Assembly: GCA_016708305.1 (NCBI GenBank)
Contig: JADJGB010000002.1
Coordinates: forward strand, 1-64,000
Direction: 5' to 3'
Length of the DNA: 64,000 nt
Source of the DNA: Sphingobacteriales bacterium
GTDB lineage: Bacteria > Bacteroidota > Bacteroidia > Chitinophagales > Chitinophagaceae
The notes beneath the pieces were generated by a model that worked only from the letters and a program-made list of their open reading frames with translations, did not search any database and was not told where the DNA came from. How positions within the stretch are numbered: the stretch's first letter is position 1; the number at the start of each line of letters is the position of its first letter. The translations under genes were made by a program, and so were the position numbers. Shown here piece by piece: positions 9,850-20,010 of the stretch.

Positions 9850-11370
9850 ATGATATTTCAGGAAAGCAAAACAGAGCTCTTTCGACTGATTGAAACGCTT
9901 GATGCAGATCAAAAGCGCCTCTATTGCCAAAAATTCGACAATGAAAAAGAACAAGAAAAAACACTCGAGCAAAAATTATTTGATATAATTGAAAGCGCTG
10001 GATTTTCTGATGAAGAAGATATTAAAAAACAACTTAAAATCAAGTCCGCTTCACAATACTCCACAGTAAAAAGGAAATTGTTTGAAAATACTTTAAGCAT
10101 TGCTGTTCAGTGTAAAAACGAAAAAGATAAATTTATTACAATCGAAAAATTGATTTATTTAATCAAAAATCAACTATTTAAAACAGCGACATCCTATATT
10201 AAAATACTGAAACAGGATTCTATATCTGAGCAGAATTTTATTTATTATCATTCTGTATTAAAACAGGAATACCGGCTTCTTTTATACAGCGATGATAGAA
10301 AATATAAGGAGAAGCTGATACAACAGGAAATACTGATTGAAAAAAGTTTAGAAGACTTTAATACCTTTGAAAAACTTTCCAAACTTTTCAGAAAACTATT
10401 GCTGCTGAAAGGAGAAAGCAATAACCGCATAGAGGGCGATGAATTTAAAGGGTTAAAGGAAATAGCCTCAACATTGAAGGAAATTGAAAAGGAAAAAATT
10501 CAGCAGCCTGTTCTTAATATCCAATATGATACCAGCCTGGCACTTACCTTCTATTTAGGTATGGGAGAAATTGAGCCAAGCCTTATTCCCTCTATAATTG
10601 AGAGCTGGAGTAATCATCAGCATTTGGCTCCTATTTTTCCGTTGTTGTTTTTAGAGAGTGCATCAATTGTTTTTTATATCGACTTCAGGCAAAATAAGAC
10701 AATATCTGCAGTCCGGCATTTTCAATTCTTTGAGAAAATTTCAGACACTCTTTGTACCGAAGACAAACAAAGATGGAAGATTATTGCTTACAATACTCAG
10801 ATAAAAATATATCATAAAACCGCAGTTTATGACAAACTGAAGAACTATCTGAAAAGCAATAAAAATACACTTGCACAATCTATGAAATATTTTACAATCA
10901 ATGAAGTAATGACCTTTTACACCACAGAATGTATCTCCTATTTTGTACTTGAAGATTTTGCGCGAGCCGATGAATTAATGTATCAGTTAAAAGAATTAAA
11001 TCAATCTAAACTCAGGTTAGATATTTATTATTTCAGTTTAATTTTTCATTTGTTAATAATGTATGAGCTTAAAGACTGGTACAGGCTGTACATCAATATT
11101 GATGCGGCTTACCAGCAATTACATAAGATTAAAACACGAAGGCCGTTTGAAAAGGAATTGATGCTCTTTTTAAAAAAGTTTTCCATTCAAAACAACCCTG
11201 CTACCTATCCAAAAGTCGTTTTAGACTTTTTAGAAAAAATGGAAGCCTATACGCATGACGCTGTAAAAAAGCAATATTTTCTTTACTTCAATTATTACTT
11301 TTGGTTACAAAGTAAAACCGAAAGAATATCTTATATGGGCTTTATGAAGAAAAAGTTTCAGGGAAGTTGA
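9850..11370 (+). CDS. Hypothetical 506-aa helical protein
   Basis: I do not recognise a named family. The protein is soluble, has no signal peptide, is rich in K, E, L, Y and F, and is almost entirely helical by eye. The repeating helix pairs (for example KLKNYLKSNKN, then FARADELMYQLKELNQ) look TPR-like. Related all-helical proteins of about 500 aa are common in Chitinophagaceae. No catalytic motif is visible. The gene is isolated, with its own upstream AT-rich region. Confidence 0.6.
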   Translation: MIFQESKTELFRLIETLDADQKRLYCQKFDNEKEQEKTLEQKLFDIIESAGFSDEEDIKKQLKIKSASQYSTVKRKLFENTLSIAVQCKNEKDKFITIEKLIYLIKNQLFKTATSYIKILKQDSISEQNFIYYHSVLKQEYRLLLYSDDRKYKEKLIQQEILIEKSLEDFNTFEKLSKLFRKLLLLKGESNNRIEGDEFKGLKEIASTLKEIEKEKIQQPVLNIQYDTSLALTFYLGMGEIEPSLIPSIIESWSNHQHLAPIFPLLFLESASIVFYIDFRQNKTISAVRHFQFFEKISDTLCTEDKQRWKIIAYNTQIKIYHKTAVYDKLKNYLKSNKNTLAQSMKYFTINEVMTFYTTECISYFVLEDFARADELMYQLKELNQSKLRLDIYYFSLIFHLLIMYELKDWYRLYINIDAAYQQLHKIKTRRPFEKELMLFLKKFSIQNNPATYPKVVLDFLEKMEAYTHDAVKKQYFLYFNYYFWLQSKTERISYMGFMKKKFQGS

Positions 11371-11453
11371 TACTGCTTCTTTTCATTTCTTCTAGTCCAT
11401 TTTTATCATCAATTAATTACCCTTTTACGCAAAACTTCTATCTGTTTGCGTTC

Positions 11454-14057
11454 TTACTCATTCAATATCGTTTTTGAATAAATATGGTATTCTCCCGGAG
11501 CCAGTAATGTTGCAAAACTGACAGGCGTATTACCGCTGCCATATTTTGCATCATACCAGCTACCCGATGTATCAAACGGCACACCCAAATTCTGATTAGT
11601 GATATCAAAATTGCCAATGACAACCACAGTTTGGCTTCCGTTGATAAGTCGAATATATTTTATACCGCCACCTAAACTGTACAAAACATTGGTAGCCTGA
11701 AAAACAGTATTTTTCTTTTTCAGATTGATAAACTTCGTAAAAGCATTTTTCAATCGCAGCCTGTCAGGGTTTGTATTGTATTCCCAATGAAGCGGCTTCT
11801 CTCCCACTCTTCCATTATAGTCAATTGAAACGTCATATCCTAATTCTCCAAACTGCCAGATCATTTTAGGACCGGGAATAGAAAACAGAAACGCCGCTGC
11901 GGCTTCTGTTCTTAGTAATGAATTCACTAGGTTTCCTTTAACACCGGTATTGCCATAAGTAAGATTTTTATACATGATTCTTTCTTCATCATGGCTTTCC
12001 ATATAGGTAACCAAACCATCCATTGTAGAAAATCCATGCTCTTGATAAAAAGCGCCTTTGAAGTTTGACGTAGGCAGCCATCCCATAGCCGCTTCATTGA
12101 AATTATAATTCAGATTGTTCCAAAGCATCATCCCTTCTTCTGCCAATACCTTTTCCTCTGAAGCCTCTGCAAAGTGTTCAAGAATTACATAAAAGTTATT
12201 GTTGTCAATAGATTTGATATAGTTATTGTAATCTTTCCAGATATTAATGCGGCTTTGATCAAATTGACTCCACAGGTTCATATCCGTGCCGGTATTTTTT
12301 TGTGTAAACCCTTTGGACAGGTCAAACCGAAAACCATCAATTCTGTATTCCTGCATCCAGAATTTTACTACATCTTTCACAAATTGCTTAGTGGCCGGAC
12401 TTTCATGATTAAAATCGGGGCCAAAATTCAAAGGATGTGGACTCACTGCATTATACCAGGGGTTATTGGCTGCCGGGCGATTATTTACATTATCCCAATA
12501 CAACTGGGCCATCGGCGAGAGGCCGGTAGAATGATTGAGTACCATATCTAAAATAACGGCAATTCCTTTAGAATGACATTCATCAATAAATGCCTGCAAC
12601 GTCTGTTTACTACCGTAGAATTTATCGGGCGCAAAATAAAAATCAGGGTTATAACCCCAGCTCAAATTCCCTTCAAACTCATTAACGGGTAATAATTCAA
12701 CCGCATTAACACCCAGATTTTTCAAATAATTAACTGTGTCTTTCAAAGTCGTATAATTATTTGCAGCCATGAAATCCCGAAGCAGCAATTCATATATCAC
12801 CAAATCATTTTTTGCAGGACAAATAAAGCCTGAATTTTTCCAACCATACACACTTTGATTAGCCTTCATCCAACTGACAATGCCTGTTGTTTTTCCGACA
12901 GGGTAAGTTCCAAAGCCTGAATTATTCCCGGCCGGAATAAAAGAATCAAATTGCGGGTCTAAAATTTTTTCACTATAAGGATCTGCAATTTTCATATTAC
13001 CATCCACCAAAAATTGATAGGTATAATCTTTGTTGGGGTCAAGGTTTTCAATCTGTACCCACCATGTGTTTCCATCAGGTGTTCGCTTCATGATGGATGC
13101 ATTATCAGGCTGCCAGCCGTTGAAATCCCCTATAATATTGACAAAAGATTTCTGAGGAGCATACAATGCAAAAACAGCAGAAGCCCCACCATTGATAAAG
13201 GTTACGCCGGATGGCTTGGCTCCCGAAGGAAGTGGCGCCGTCTGCACAGTTCCGGCTACAAAAAACGAAAATAAATTTTCAGCAGCTCCGTTGTTGGCGC
13301 TTACTTTAATGTTTTGCAATCCGTTGGTTGTAGTCACTTTTCCGGTAACTTTTGTAGCACTATTCGCTGTGGCAAATGAAGATCCATTTAACGAGAGGGT
13401 CAGATTGGTTGTCTGAGAAGCATAAGCTGTTACATTTATTTCCTGTCCGGCAATATTACTGTTCAACACAGGTTTGGGGTTGAATAATGGTTCCATTTCA
13501 GGTTCGGTAAACCGTACATTTAAAGTATTGGAAGGAAAAATTTGTAAAAAAATATCCGACCCGTCTTTATTTCTTCCCGACAGGCTACCATCGACATTTC
13601 GAAAAATTATCGCTAATTTCAAAATGGATTCACCCGAAGGAACTCCATAATAACTGTGTGGGTTGATATCAATCGTATATTTTCCGTTGGATTGCCGGGT
13701 CATCTTAGCTGTAGAAATATTGGTATTCCAGTCACTTTTAACATATCTCCAATTTGAAGGAGAATTAATACTCAAATTGGTGATTACACCCGTATGGATA
13801 TACACATCTCCGGTAAATCCTGAAAGACCTCCGTCTCCTTTAGTAGGATCAAATGTGAGCGTAAAATTTTCATCTGCTGAGGGAAACAATTTATTGGTTG
13901 TTACCAGCCCCGTCAAAACAGGCGTATCTCCTCCGGGAGGTGTTACAGGTGGCGTAACCGGAGGTTCAACAGTAGGCTTTGGAGGATTTTCCTTTTTACA
14001 AAATGACAGGGAAAAACCGATCAATATCAATAATAATGGCAAAAAAATCCTTTTCAT
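11454..14057 (-). CDS. GH13 alpha-amylase family lipoprotein
   Basis: An 867-aa secreted glucan hydrolase. A signal peptide with Cys at about residue 20 suggests a lipoprotein, although Phe before Cys is an atypical lipobox. Order: Pro-rich linker (about 25-45), beta-sandwich regions (50-280), a CBM48-like early set domain (about 290-375, IIGDFNGWQPDNAS), and a GH13 barrel (about 415-740). The four GH13 regions are visible: DMVLNH (about 504), GFRFDLSKG with nucleophile Asp579, ILEHF with acid Glu627, and ESHDEE with His689-Asp690. A C-terminal beta domain ends in LLAPGEYHIYSK. I use the ATG at 14057 and not the upstream GTG. The preferred alpha-glucan is unknown; no SusC/D genes are adjacent. 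Confidence 0.9.
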   Translation of the reverse strand: MKRIFLPLLLILIGFSLSFCKKENPPKPTVEPPVTPPVTPPGGDTPVLTGLVTTNKLFPSADENFTLTFDPTKGDGGLSGFTGDVYIHTGVITNLSINSPSNWRYVKSDWNTNISTAKMTRQSNGKYTIDINPHSYYGVPSGESILKLAIIFRNVDGSLSGRNKDGSDIFLQIFPSNTLNVRFTEPEMEPLFNPKPVLNSNIAGQEINVTAYASQTTNLTLSLNGSSFATANSATKVTGKVTTTNGLQNIKVSANNGAAENLFSFFVAGTVQTAPLPSGAKPSGVTFINGGASAVFALYAPQKSFVNIIGDFNGWQPDNASIMKRTPDGNTWWVQIENLDPNKDYTYQFLVDGNMKIADPYSEKILDPQFDSFIPAGNNSGFGTYPVGKTTGIVSWMKANQSVYGWKNSGFICPAKNDLVIYELLLRDFMAANNYTTLKDTVNYLKNLGVNAVELLPVNEFEGNLSWGYNPDFYFAPDKFYGSKQTLQAFIDECHSKGIAVILDMVLNHSTGLSPMAQLYWDNVNNRPAANNPWYNAVSPHPLNFGPDFNHESPATKQFVKDVVKFWMQEYRIDGFRFDLSKGFTQKNTGTDMNLWSQFDQSRINIWKDYNNYIKSIDNNNFYVILEHFAEASEEKVLAEEGMMLWNNLNYNFNEAAMGWLPTSNFKGAFYQEHGFSTMDGLVTYMESHDEERIMYKNLTYGNTGVKGNLVNSLLRTEAAAAFLFSIPGPKMIWQFGELGYDVSIDYNGRVGEKPLHWEYNTNPDRLRLKNAFTKFINLKKKNTVFQATNVLYSLGGGIKYIRLINGSQTVVVIGNFDITNQNLGVPFDTSGSWYDAKYGSGNTPVSFATLLAPGEYHIYSKTILNE

Positions 14058-14218
14058 AATGTGTATCAAGTACACGAATGTATAATTTTAAGTTGAATTG
14101 TGTAATTTATTCTTGTTAAAATTTTTATTACAAAGACTAAAATTATCTCCATTTTATCATTTTATTAAAAAATAGAGAACGATTCATTTACACATAAAAA
14201 AGTAATACTTAACATCTT

Positions 14219-14614
14219 ATGGAACAAATTTATCTATTTTTTTTCTTCTCAATTGGTTCACTATATTTAAATATTTCTGTTACCAAAGCACAATCCTAAG
14301 CAGATGATATTGTGGGAGAATGGCTGAATGCAGATAAAGACCGAAAAATTCTGTTTACAAAAGCAGGAAACGGAACTTATTATGTCAAAATAAGCTGGCT
14401 AAAGAAAGCAAATGACGAGGAATATAAAATGGAAATGGTGGTCATCAAAGGACTGACCTTCAAAAACGGAGAATATAGTGGTGGCCACCATTATTCGCCA
14501 AGTAATGGTGGTTGGGTAAAAGCTACTGCCAACCTAAAGGATATAAACACACTGAATGTAACAGGATACAAGTATTTTTTAAGTAAAACCCGTACTTACA
14601 CGAGAGCCAAATGA
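14219..14614 (+). pseudogene. DUF2147-family secreted protein with an in-frame stop
   Basis: An ATG at 14219 opens a signal peptide (MEQIYLFFFFSIGSLYLN... ending KAQS). This is followed at 14297-14299 by TAA and then, in the same frame, by ADDIVGEWLNADKDRKI. That is the start of a DUF2147 domain, which continues with VVIKGLTFKNGEYSGG and ends TRTYTRAK. A single C-to-T change (CAA to TAA) explains the stop. A GTG at 14312 could start translation, but the product would lack the export signal. Either the gene is a recent pseudogene or this base is a sequence error. Confidence 0.65.
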
Positions 14615-14616
14615 GC

Positions 14617-16176
14617 TTAGTGCAACGCTATTGTTTCCACTTTTGGAATATCTTTTAGTTTAAGTTGAATTTTTTTGTGGTGTGCTTTTTGTTTAAATTC
14701 CTGTATTACCTCCAGAACGTCCTGATCAATATATACACTGTCGGAGCCGGAAATTTCCACTTCTGAATTTGGAGGAATTTCATCCAACAATTCTATAATT
14801 CTGCCTTTGTTCAAAAAACTAACATTGATGGCAAGATCAATAACATAATGATAATTTTCGCCTCTTTTGCCACGTCTTAATACAAATCCGCCACGATAGG
14901 TATGTTTGATAATAAAATAAATGGCATATATCATACCTATCAATACACCAATTAGCAGATCGGTAAAAAGAATGGAGACCAATGTAACAATAAATGGCAT
15001 AAACTGCTCCCTCCCCTGCCTATACACAGCATAAATCATTTTTGGCTTTGCCAATCCATAACCAGTTTTGATAAGAATGGCAGCCAATACACAGTAAGGA
15101 ATCATATTTACAATCGGTACTCCAAACAATACGACCAATAGCAACCATAAACCATGCGTAAAAGAAGAAAATTTGGTGCGTGCACCCGCTTCGGCATTGG
15201 CCGAGCTTCTTACAATTACTGCTGTAATCGGTAAGCCACCAAATAAACCGCTCAGGAAATTACCGGTTCCCTGTGCAATCATTTCTCTGTTTTGTGGCGT
15301 AATACGGTTATAAGGATCAATTTTATCAATCGCTTCCGTACTCAGCAAGGTTTCTAAGCTGGCTACAAAACAGATAATCACACCATTTTTCCAGATTTCC
15401 GAATTTTTCCACAAAGCAGAAAATTCGGGGAATTTCACATTAGAAAAAATGCTTTCGGGAATATTTACAAACTGGCTTTTTTGTAATTGAAAAGAAGGAA
15501 TAAAACGTTCAAAAAGAATAGCCAGCAAAACACCCGCCAATACCACCACAAAAGAAGACGGCAAAAAAGGTATTTTGTTTCTTAGAAATTTATCCCAAAC
15601 ATAAACCACGAAAAATGATACTATTACAAGAAAAATTGCTGCTAAAGAGATTTTGTCATATAGGTCATGAATGTGCTGATAGCTGTGATTTAAAGTAATT
15701 ATATTAAACAAGGTATTAGAGTAAAAATCAGGCTCATCATAACCAATCAGCAAGGGAATTTGCTTGGAAATTAAAATCACGCCAATGGCGGCCAACATAC
15801 CTTTAATTACAGCGGATGGTATAAAGTGCGTAAAACCAGCTAATTTAAAAATTCCCACCAATATTTGAAGAATTCCTGCTACCGATACTGACAAAAGAAA
15901 TATCTCAAAAGCGCCCAACTCAGAAATAGCCGTAGCACAAATTGCGGTAAGACCGGCAGCAGGACCGCTCACACTCAACTGAGATTTGCTGAGAATTGAG
16001 ACTGCAATTCCACCAATAATTCCAGCAATAATTCCGGAATACACTGGCGCACCAGAAGCCATCGAAATACCCAGACAAAGCGGAAGGGCAACAAAAAACA
16101 CAGTAATACTGGCCCTGAAGTCGTGCTTGAGAAATGCAAGAGCATAAAACTGCATCTGTCTTTTTGTTAAACTCAT
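14617..16176 (-). CDS. SulP-family anion permease with STAS domain
   Basis: A 519-aa inner-membrane transporter for sulfate, bicarbonate or a similar anion. The N-terminal core has about 12 membrane helices. The SulP-type segment VALPLCLGISMASGAP is near the start, then SVSGPAAGLTAICATA. GGLPITAVIVRSSANAEAGA is the conserved mid-protein motif. The C-terminal 80 residues form a STAS domain (EISGSDSVYIDQDVLEVIQEF), with Asp in place of the usual phospho-Ser region. I start at the ATG at 16176, as the upstream TTG at 16209 adds a poor leader. The substrate is not determined; it stops 3 bp from the DUF2147 gene end. Confidence 0.85.
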   Translation of the reverse strand: MSLTKRQMQFYALAFLKHDFRASITVFFVALPLCLGISMASGAPVYSGIIAGIIGGIAVSILSKSQLSVSGPAAGLTAICATAISELGAFEIFLLSVSVAGILQILVGIFKLAGFTHFIPSAVIKGMLAAIGVILISKQIPLLIGYDEPDFYSNTLFNIITLNHSYQHIHDLYDKISLAAIFLVIVSFFVVYVWDKFLRNKIPFLPSSFVVVLAGVLLAILFERFIPSFQLQKSQFVNIPESIFSNVKFPEFSALWKNSEIWKNGVIICFVASLETLLSTEAIDKIDPYNRITPQNREMIAQGTGNFLSGLFGGLPITAVIVRSSANAEAGARTKFSSFTHGLWLLLVVLFGVPIVNMIPYCVLAAILIKTGYGLAKPKMIYAVYRQGREQFMPFIVTLVSILFTDLLIGVLIGMIYAIYFIIKHTYRGGFVLRRGKRGENYHYVIDLAINVSFLNKGRIIELLDEIPPNSEVEISGSDSVYIDQDVLEVIQEFKQKAHHKKIQLKLKDIPKVETIALH

Positions 16177-16299
16177 AGCGGCTGCAAGGTACACTGTTTT
16201 AATTAACAATAAAACAGAAATTTATTTAGACAAATTAATAGTAAGTTAACAGAAATATTTCATTTAAATATTACCTGTTTATCAATATTCTAATAATAT

Positions 16300-17454
16300 T
16301 CAGACTTTCAGAAATATTTTTTTCTTATACAGAAAATATAAAAATGCCCATTGAATAAATATGACCGTAGCCGCCAATACTACGGGGCCATATTGTTCCC
16401 CAACTAATTGGCCCAGCCACTTGAAAAACGCCTCATTCGTGTATTTCCAACTGATAAACTCACCAACCAGATATATCAAAATAGAATTCATGCCAATAAC
16501 TTTCAAAGGGAAAGCCCATTTTTGAAAGCCTCGTACATCAACAATATAGTAAAACAATGCTAACAGCAATAGGCTGAAACCACCTGTACATAGTACAAAG
16601 GAACTAGTCCATAAATTTTTATTGATCGGAAAATCAAGATTCCATAGAAGCGAAAACACCAATGAAATCATTCCTGCTGCTGTTAGTATAACTGTTTTAC
16701 GAATAGGAGCATATTTCTCTCCTTTTAAAAAATTACCGGTAAGGATGCCCATTAGCCCTGTTCCTATAGCAGGCACGGTGGCAAGAATTCCTTCAGGGTC
16801 GTGGATGGTTTCATATAATTTTCCCGGTAAAAAAAGTCGGTCAAAATAGGAAGTAAAATTTCCTTCCATTGTAAGATTGCCAGCCTGAAAACCGGGTGCC
16901 GATGTGAACTTAAGTAATAACCAATAACCTATTAATAAAATTGTAAACCAAATAATCTGGCCCCTTTGTTTAGTGTATAAATAAATAATATTAGCAAACA
17001 TATAAGCAAGACCTATTCTTCCCAACACACTACCAAACCTAATCTCGAACAATGGCTTAATTTGTAATCCATTATTATAAATAATACCTAACAAAACTAA
17101 TATTAACCCTCTTTGAATAACATGTTTCAGCAACTGACTTTTTGTACTGCCTTTTTTCAGTCTGTTTTCTATAGAATAAGGAGTAGCCACACCGGCTATA
17201 AATAAAAACAAAGGGAATATGAGATCGTAAAAATGAAATCCGTTCCATGCCGGATGATGAAACTGATCGGATAATGCTGTCCAGAAGGGTGTTGGAGATG
17301 CTTTCGCCAATTTGTGAAAAAAATTATCGAGTCCAATGATCATCAGCATATCAAAACCACGCATTGCATCTAATGAATAAAGACGCTGAGACAAAGTACC
17401 TCCCCTTTTGTTAAAAGATTCATTTGCTATGTTAGGCATTTGTTCTGAAGCCAT
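16300..17454 (-). CDS. NagX/HGSNAT-like multi-pass membrane protein (DUF5009-type)
   Basis: A 384-aa protein with about 10 membrane segments. RLYSLDAMRGFDMLMIIGLDN is the hallmark N-terminus of the heparan-alpha-glucosaminide acetyltransferase/YeiB-like group, followed by WNGFHFYDLIFPLFLFIAGV. Bacteroidetes members are often encoded with GlcNAc or chitin utilisation genes and called NagX. Here GH20 and NagB-LmbE lie far away, at the right edge of the window. Its role in amino-sugar handling is inferred from family. It is downstream of trpF, separated by 111 bp, and probably not part of the trp operon. Confidence 0.78.
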   Translation of the reverse strand: MASEQMPNIANESFNKRGGTLSQRLYSLDAMRGFDMLMIIGLDNFFHKLAKASPTPFWTALSDQFHHPAWNGFHFYDLIFPLFLFIAGVATPYSIENRLKKGSTKSQLLKHVIQRGLILVLLGIIYNNGLQIKPLFEIRFGSVLGRIGLAYMFANIIYLYTKQRGQIIWFTILLIGYWLLLKFTSAPGFQAGNLTMEGNFTSYFDRLFLPGKLYETIHDPEGILATVPAIGTGLMGILTGNFLKGEKYAPIRKTVILTAAGMISLVFSLLWNLDFPINKNLWTSSFVLCTGGFSLLLLALFYYIVDVRGFQKWAFPLKVIGMNSILIYLVGEFISWKYTNEAFFKWLGQLVGEQYGPVVLAATVIFIQWAFLYFLYKKKIFLKV

Positions 17455-17565
17455 TGAGAGAATATTTTGATTGTAAGAATTTAATCTATAAAGTTAACAC
17501 TCTTTACAAATACAACCTTCATTTATTTTTACAAAATATTCGCTTATACATTTATTGACTGGTAG

Positions 17566-18210
17566 CTATAAACTCTTAACATCTTCTATAAATTTTCTCA
17601 GTAGCTCAATATCCTTTATCCCCCGCTCTGTTTCAAATTTACTGTTCAAATCCACTGCATGAAAATTGTCAGCATTTCCTTCATTTACAATATCTTTAAT
17701 GAGAAAAATATCCCCAGGTCCAATTCCGCCGCTAAGGAAAAATGGTGTTGGATGATCAAACTCTTTAAGACTACTCCAATCAAATTTCAAACCGGTGCCT
17801 CCATAGTCTTTGGCTTTTGTGTCAAATAAGAAATGATTTACATTTTGATGATAAGGAAAAACTAATTGGTTCAGGTTTTCATTCCCTGATACTCTGAAAA
17901 CCTTGGTAACAGGCAGTTTCGTAGATAATATTTCACAATATTCGGGAGATTCATCGCCATGAAGCTGTACCATATCCAATCCGAATGCTTCCGATATTTG
18001 AAGAACATTATCAATTTCCTCATTTACAAAAACACCTACTTTAATAATTCTTTTATACTTCTTTAAAATATCAGGAGAAATTTTGTTTGCAATAAATCTT
18101 GGTGATTTTTCATAGAAAATTAATCCTGCATAATCAACCCCTGCCTCAGCCAACTCCTGTACCTGAGAGAATTGAGTAATACCACAGACTTTTATTTTTA
18201 AGGCTTTCAA
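17566..18210 (-). CDS. trpF: Phosphoribosylanthranilate isomerase
   Basis: Third step from anthranilate to tryptophan: isomerises phosphoribosylanthranilate. It is a 214-aa TIM barrel with the N-terminal KVCGITQFSQV (catalytic Cys), VGVFVNEE, VQLHGDE, and the C-terminal phosphate loop FFLSGGIGPGD (general acid Asp near VDLNSKFE). The start overlaps the trpC stop by 4 bp (ATGA), so translation is probably coupled. It is the last gene of the trp operon here; trpB and trpA do not follow. Confidence 0.95.
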   Translation of the reverse strand: MKALKIKVCGITQFSQVQELAEAGVDYAGLIFYEKSPRFIANKISPDILKKYKRIIKVGVFVNEEIDNVLQISEAFGLDMVQLHGDESPEYCEILSTKLPVTKVFRVSGNENLNQLVFPYHQNVNHFLFDTKAKDYGGTGLKFDWSSLKEFDHPTPFFLSGGIGPGDIFLIKDIVNEGNADNFHAVDLNSKFETERGIKDIELLRKFIEDVKSL

Positions 18211-18995
18211 ATCCTGGATTTTAGTTCTTCAACAAAATTTTTAAAATACAACCCTGTATCTGATTGTTTCATAAAATGCTCTCCAACCAAAAAGCCTTTA
18301 AATCCGTTATTACGAAAAATCAGAATATCATCTACAGCATTTATTCCGCTCTCGGCAATTTTAATTTTATCATTAGGAATTTTTTCAGCCATTTTCAAAC
18401 TTCTTTTAATATCCACTTTGAAAGTTTTTAAATCTCGGTTATTCACTCCTACAATTTTCACTTTGTCACAAATATGTACTAATTCATCTTCGGAGTGCAA
18501 CTCCAGGATAACTTCCAACCCTAAAGAAGCAGCCATGAAGGACAATTTTTTCACCTGCTCCGGTGTCAGGCAGGCTGCTATTAATAAAATCACATCAGCG
18601 CCAAGAGACTTTGCCTCAACAAGCTGATATTCGTCCACCACAAAGTCTTTTCTGAGTATGGGTATATCATTTTCTCGTGCAGTAAGCAAGTCCTGATCGC
18701 TACCTCCAAAGAAATCAATATCTGTCAATATACTTAAACAAGCAGCGCCATAACTAGTATATGCATCGGTAATTTTTGCCACGTCAGCATCCTGTTTAAT
18801 AAATCCCATGGATGGGGATTTTCTTTTAAACTCAGCTATTATACCCAAACCATCTGCGCTATTTAATGAAGCAGATAAAGACCTGACCGGAATTGAAAAA
18901 TTTGATCTTTTTTCTAATTCCAATATCGAGGTTTGTTTCTTTCTTCTTTCAATCTCCTTTAACTTATGGGCAACAATTATATCTAAAATATTCAT
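18207..18995 (-). CDS. trpC: Indole-3-glycerol-phosphate synthase
   Basis: Closes the indole ring of tryptophan. A 262-aa TIM barrel. Visible signatures: IIAEFKRKSPSMGFI (catalytic Lys region), DIDFFGGSDQDL, PILRKDFVVDEYQ with the catalytic Lys, LIAACLTPEQ, VGVNNRDLKTF, and the phosphate site ESGINAVDD. The frame is intact. It lies 4 bp downstream of trpD and overlaps trpF by 4 bp, within the minus-strand operon. Confidence 0.96.
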   Translation of the reverse strand: MNILDIIVAHKLKEIERRKKQTSILELEKRSNFSIPVRSLSASLNSADGLGIIAEFKRKSPSMGFIKQDADVAKITDAYTSYGAACLSILTDIDFFGGSDQDLLTARENDIPILRKDFVVDEYQLVEAKSLGADVILLIAACLTPEQVKKLSFMAASLGLEVILELHSEDELVHICDKVKIVGVNNRDLKTFKVDIKRSLKMAEKIPNDKIKIAESGINAVDDILIFRNNGFKGFLVGEHFMKQSDTGLYFKNFVEELKSRI

Positions 18996-18999
18996 GAGG

Positions 19000-19994
19000 T
19001 CAGGATTGCACTGCGATTAATTTTTGTAAACTATCAAAGGCTTTGCCCGATTGAAGGCTTTCTTTTGCCGCCGCAAATGATCCTTCATAAGACCGGTAGC
19101 GGCCTGTAACATTCAACGCCGTTGCTGCATTGGCAAGAACAACAGCTTCCTGCTCGCGCGTTCCTTTCCCGATCAATATATTTGTAAAAATTCGTGTGGC
19201 ATCTTCCACAGATTCGCCACCGGTGATGCTTTCAGGTTTTATTTCCATACCACCCAGCTCAATTGCGGAGAATATTTTTCACCATCTCTTGTAATTATCT
19301 TTGTATCACCTGTCAGTGAGATTTCATCATATCCATCCAAAGCATGAATAATAGCAAATCTGTCCGGCGTTTGTTGCATCAGATAATTATATAGCCGTGC
19401 CATTTCAAGATTATACACGCCAATAATACTAAATGAAGGCAAAGCAGGATTAACCAATGGACCAAGCATATTAAAAAATGTTCTGATACCCAAATTCTTC
19501 CTGATAGCTGCCACATTTTTTAAGGCAGGATGAAACAATGGAGCATGCATGAAACAAATATTGGCCAGTTCCAACTCCTTCAATAATTCCTCATTATTGT
19601 TTTTAAACTTATATCCCAGCGCCTGCATCACATTGGAAGCGCCGCTAATAGTAGAAGCGCCATAGTTACCATGTTTGGTTACTTTATGGCCTGTGCCAGC
19701 AACAATAAAACAAGATAAAGTAGAAATATTGAAAGTGCTTTTACCATCACCGCCGGTACCCACAATATCAATGGTATTTATTCCTTCAAAATGCACCCGA
19801 AAACACAGATCAAGCAATGCATCCTGAAAACCCTGAAGTTCCTGCAATGTAATGCTTCGCATCAGAAACACAGTCATAAATGCTGTAATCTCATGATCAT
19901 TGTAAATGCCTTTCCCGATATTGACCAGCACTTCTTTAGCGGTCTGCCGGTCGAGTGCTTTGTGTTCAAATAATATACTTAAAATCTTTTTCAT
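19000..19994 (-). CDS. trpD: Anthranilate phosphoribosyltransferase (one frame break)
   Basis: Transfers the phosphoribosyl group from PRPP to anthranilate. Signatures: DIVGTGGDGKSTFNIST (PRPP loop), KHGNYGASTISGASNVM, and FFNMLGPLVNPA. The frame breaks near 19250: adding one A gives SPQIELGGMEIKPESITGG and joins the last 80 residues, bringing the protein to the normal 330 aa. It starts 16 bp after trpG. A functional intact gene is likely. Confidence 0.93.
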
Positions 19995-20010
19995 TAACTT
20001 TCAATTTTTA

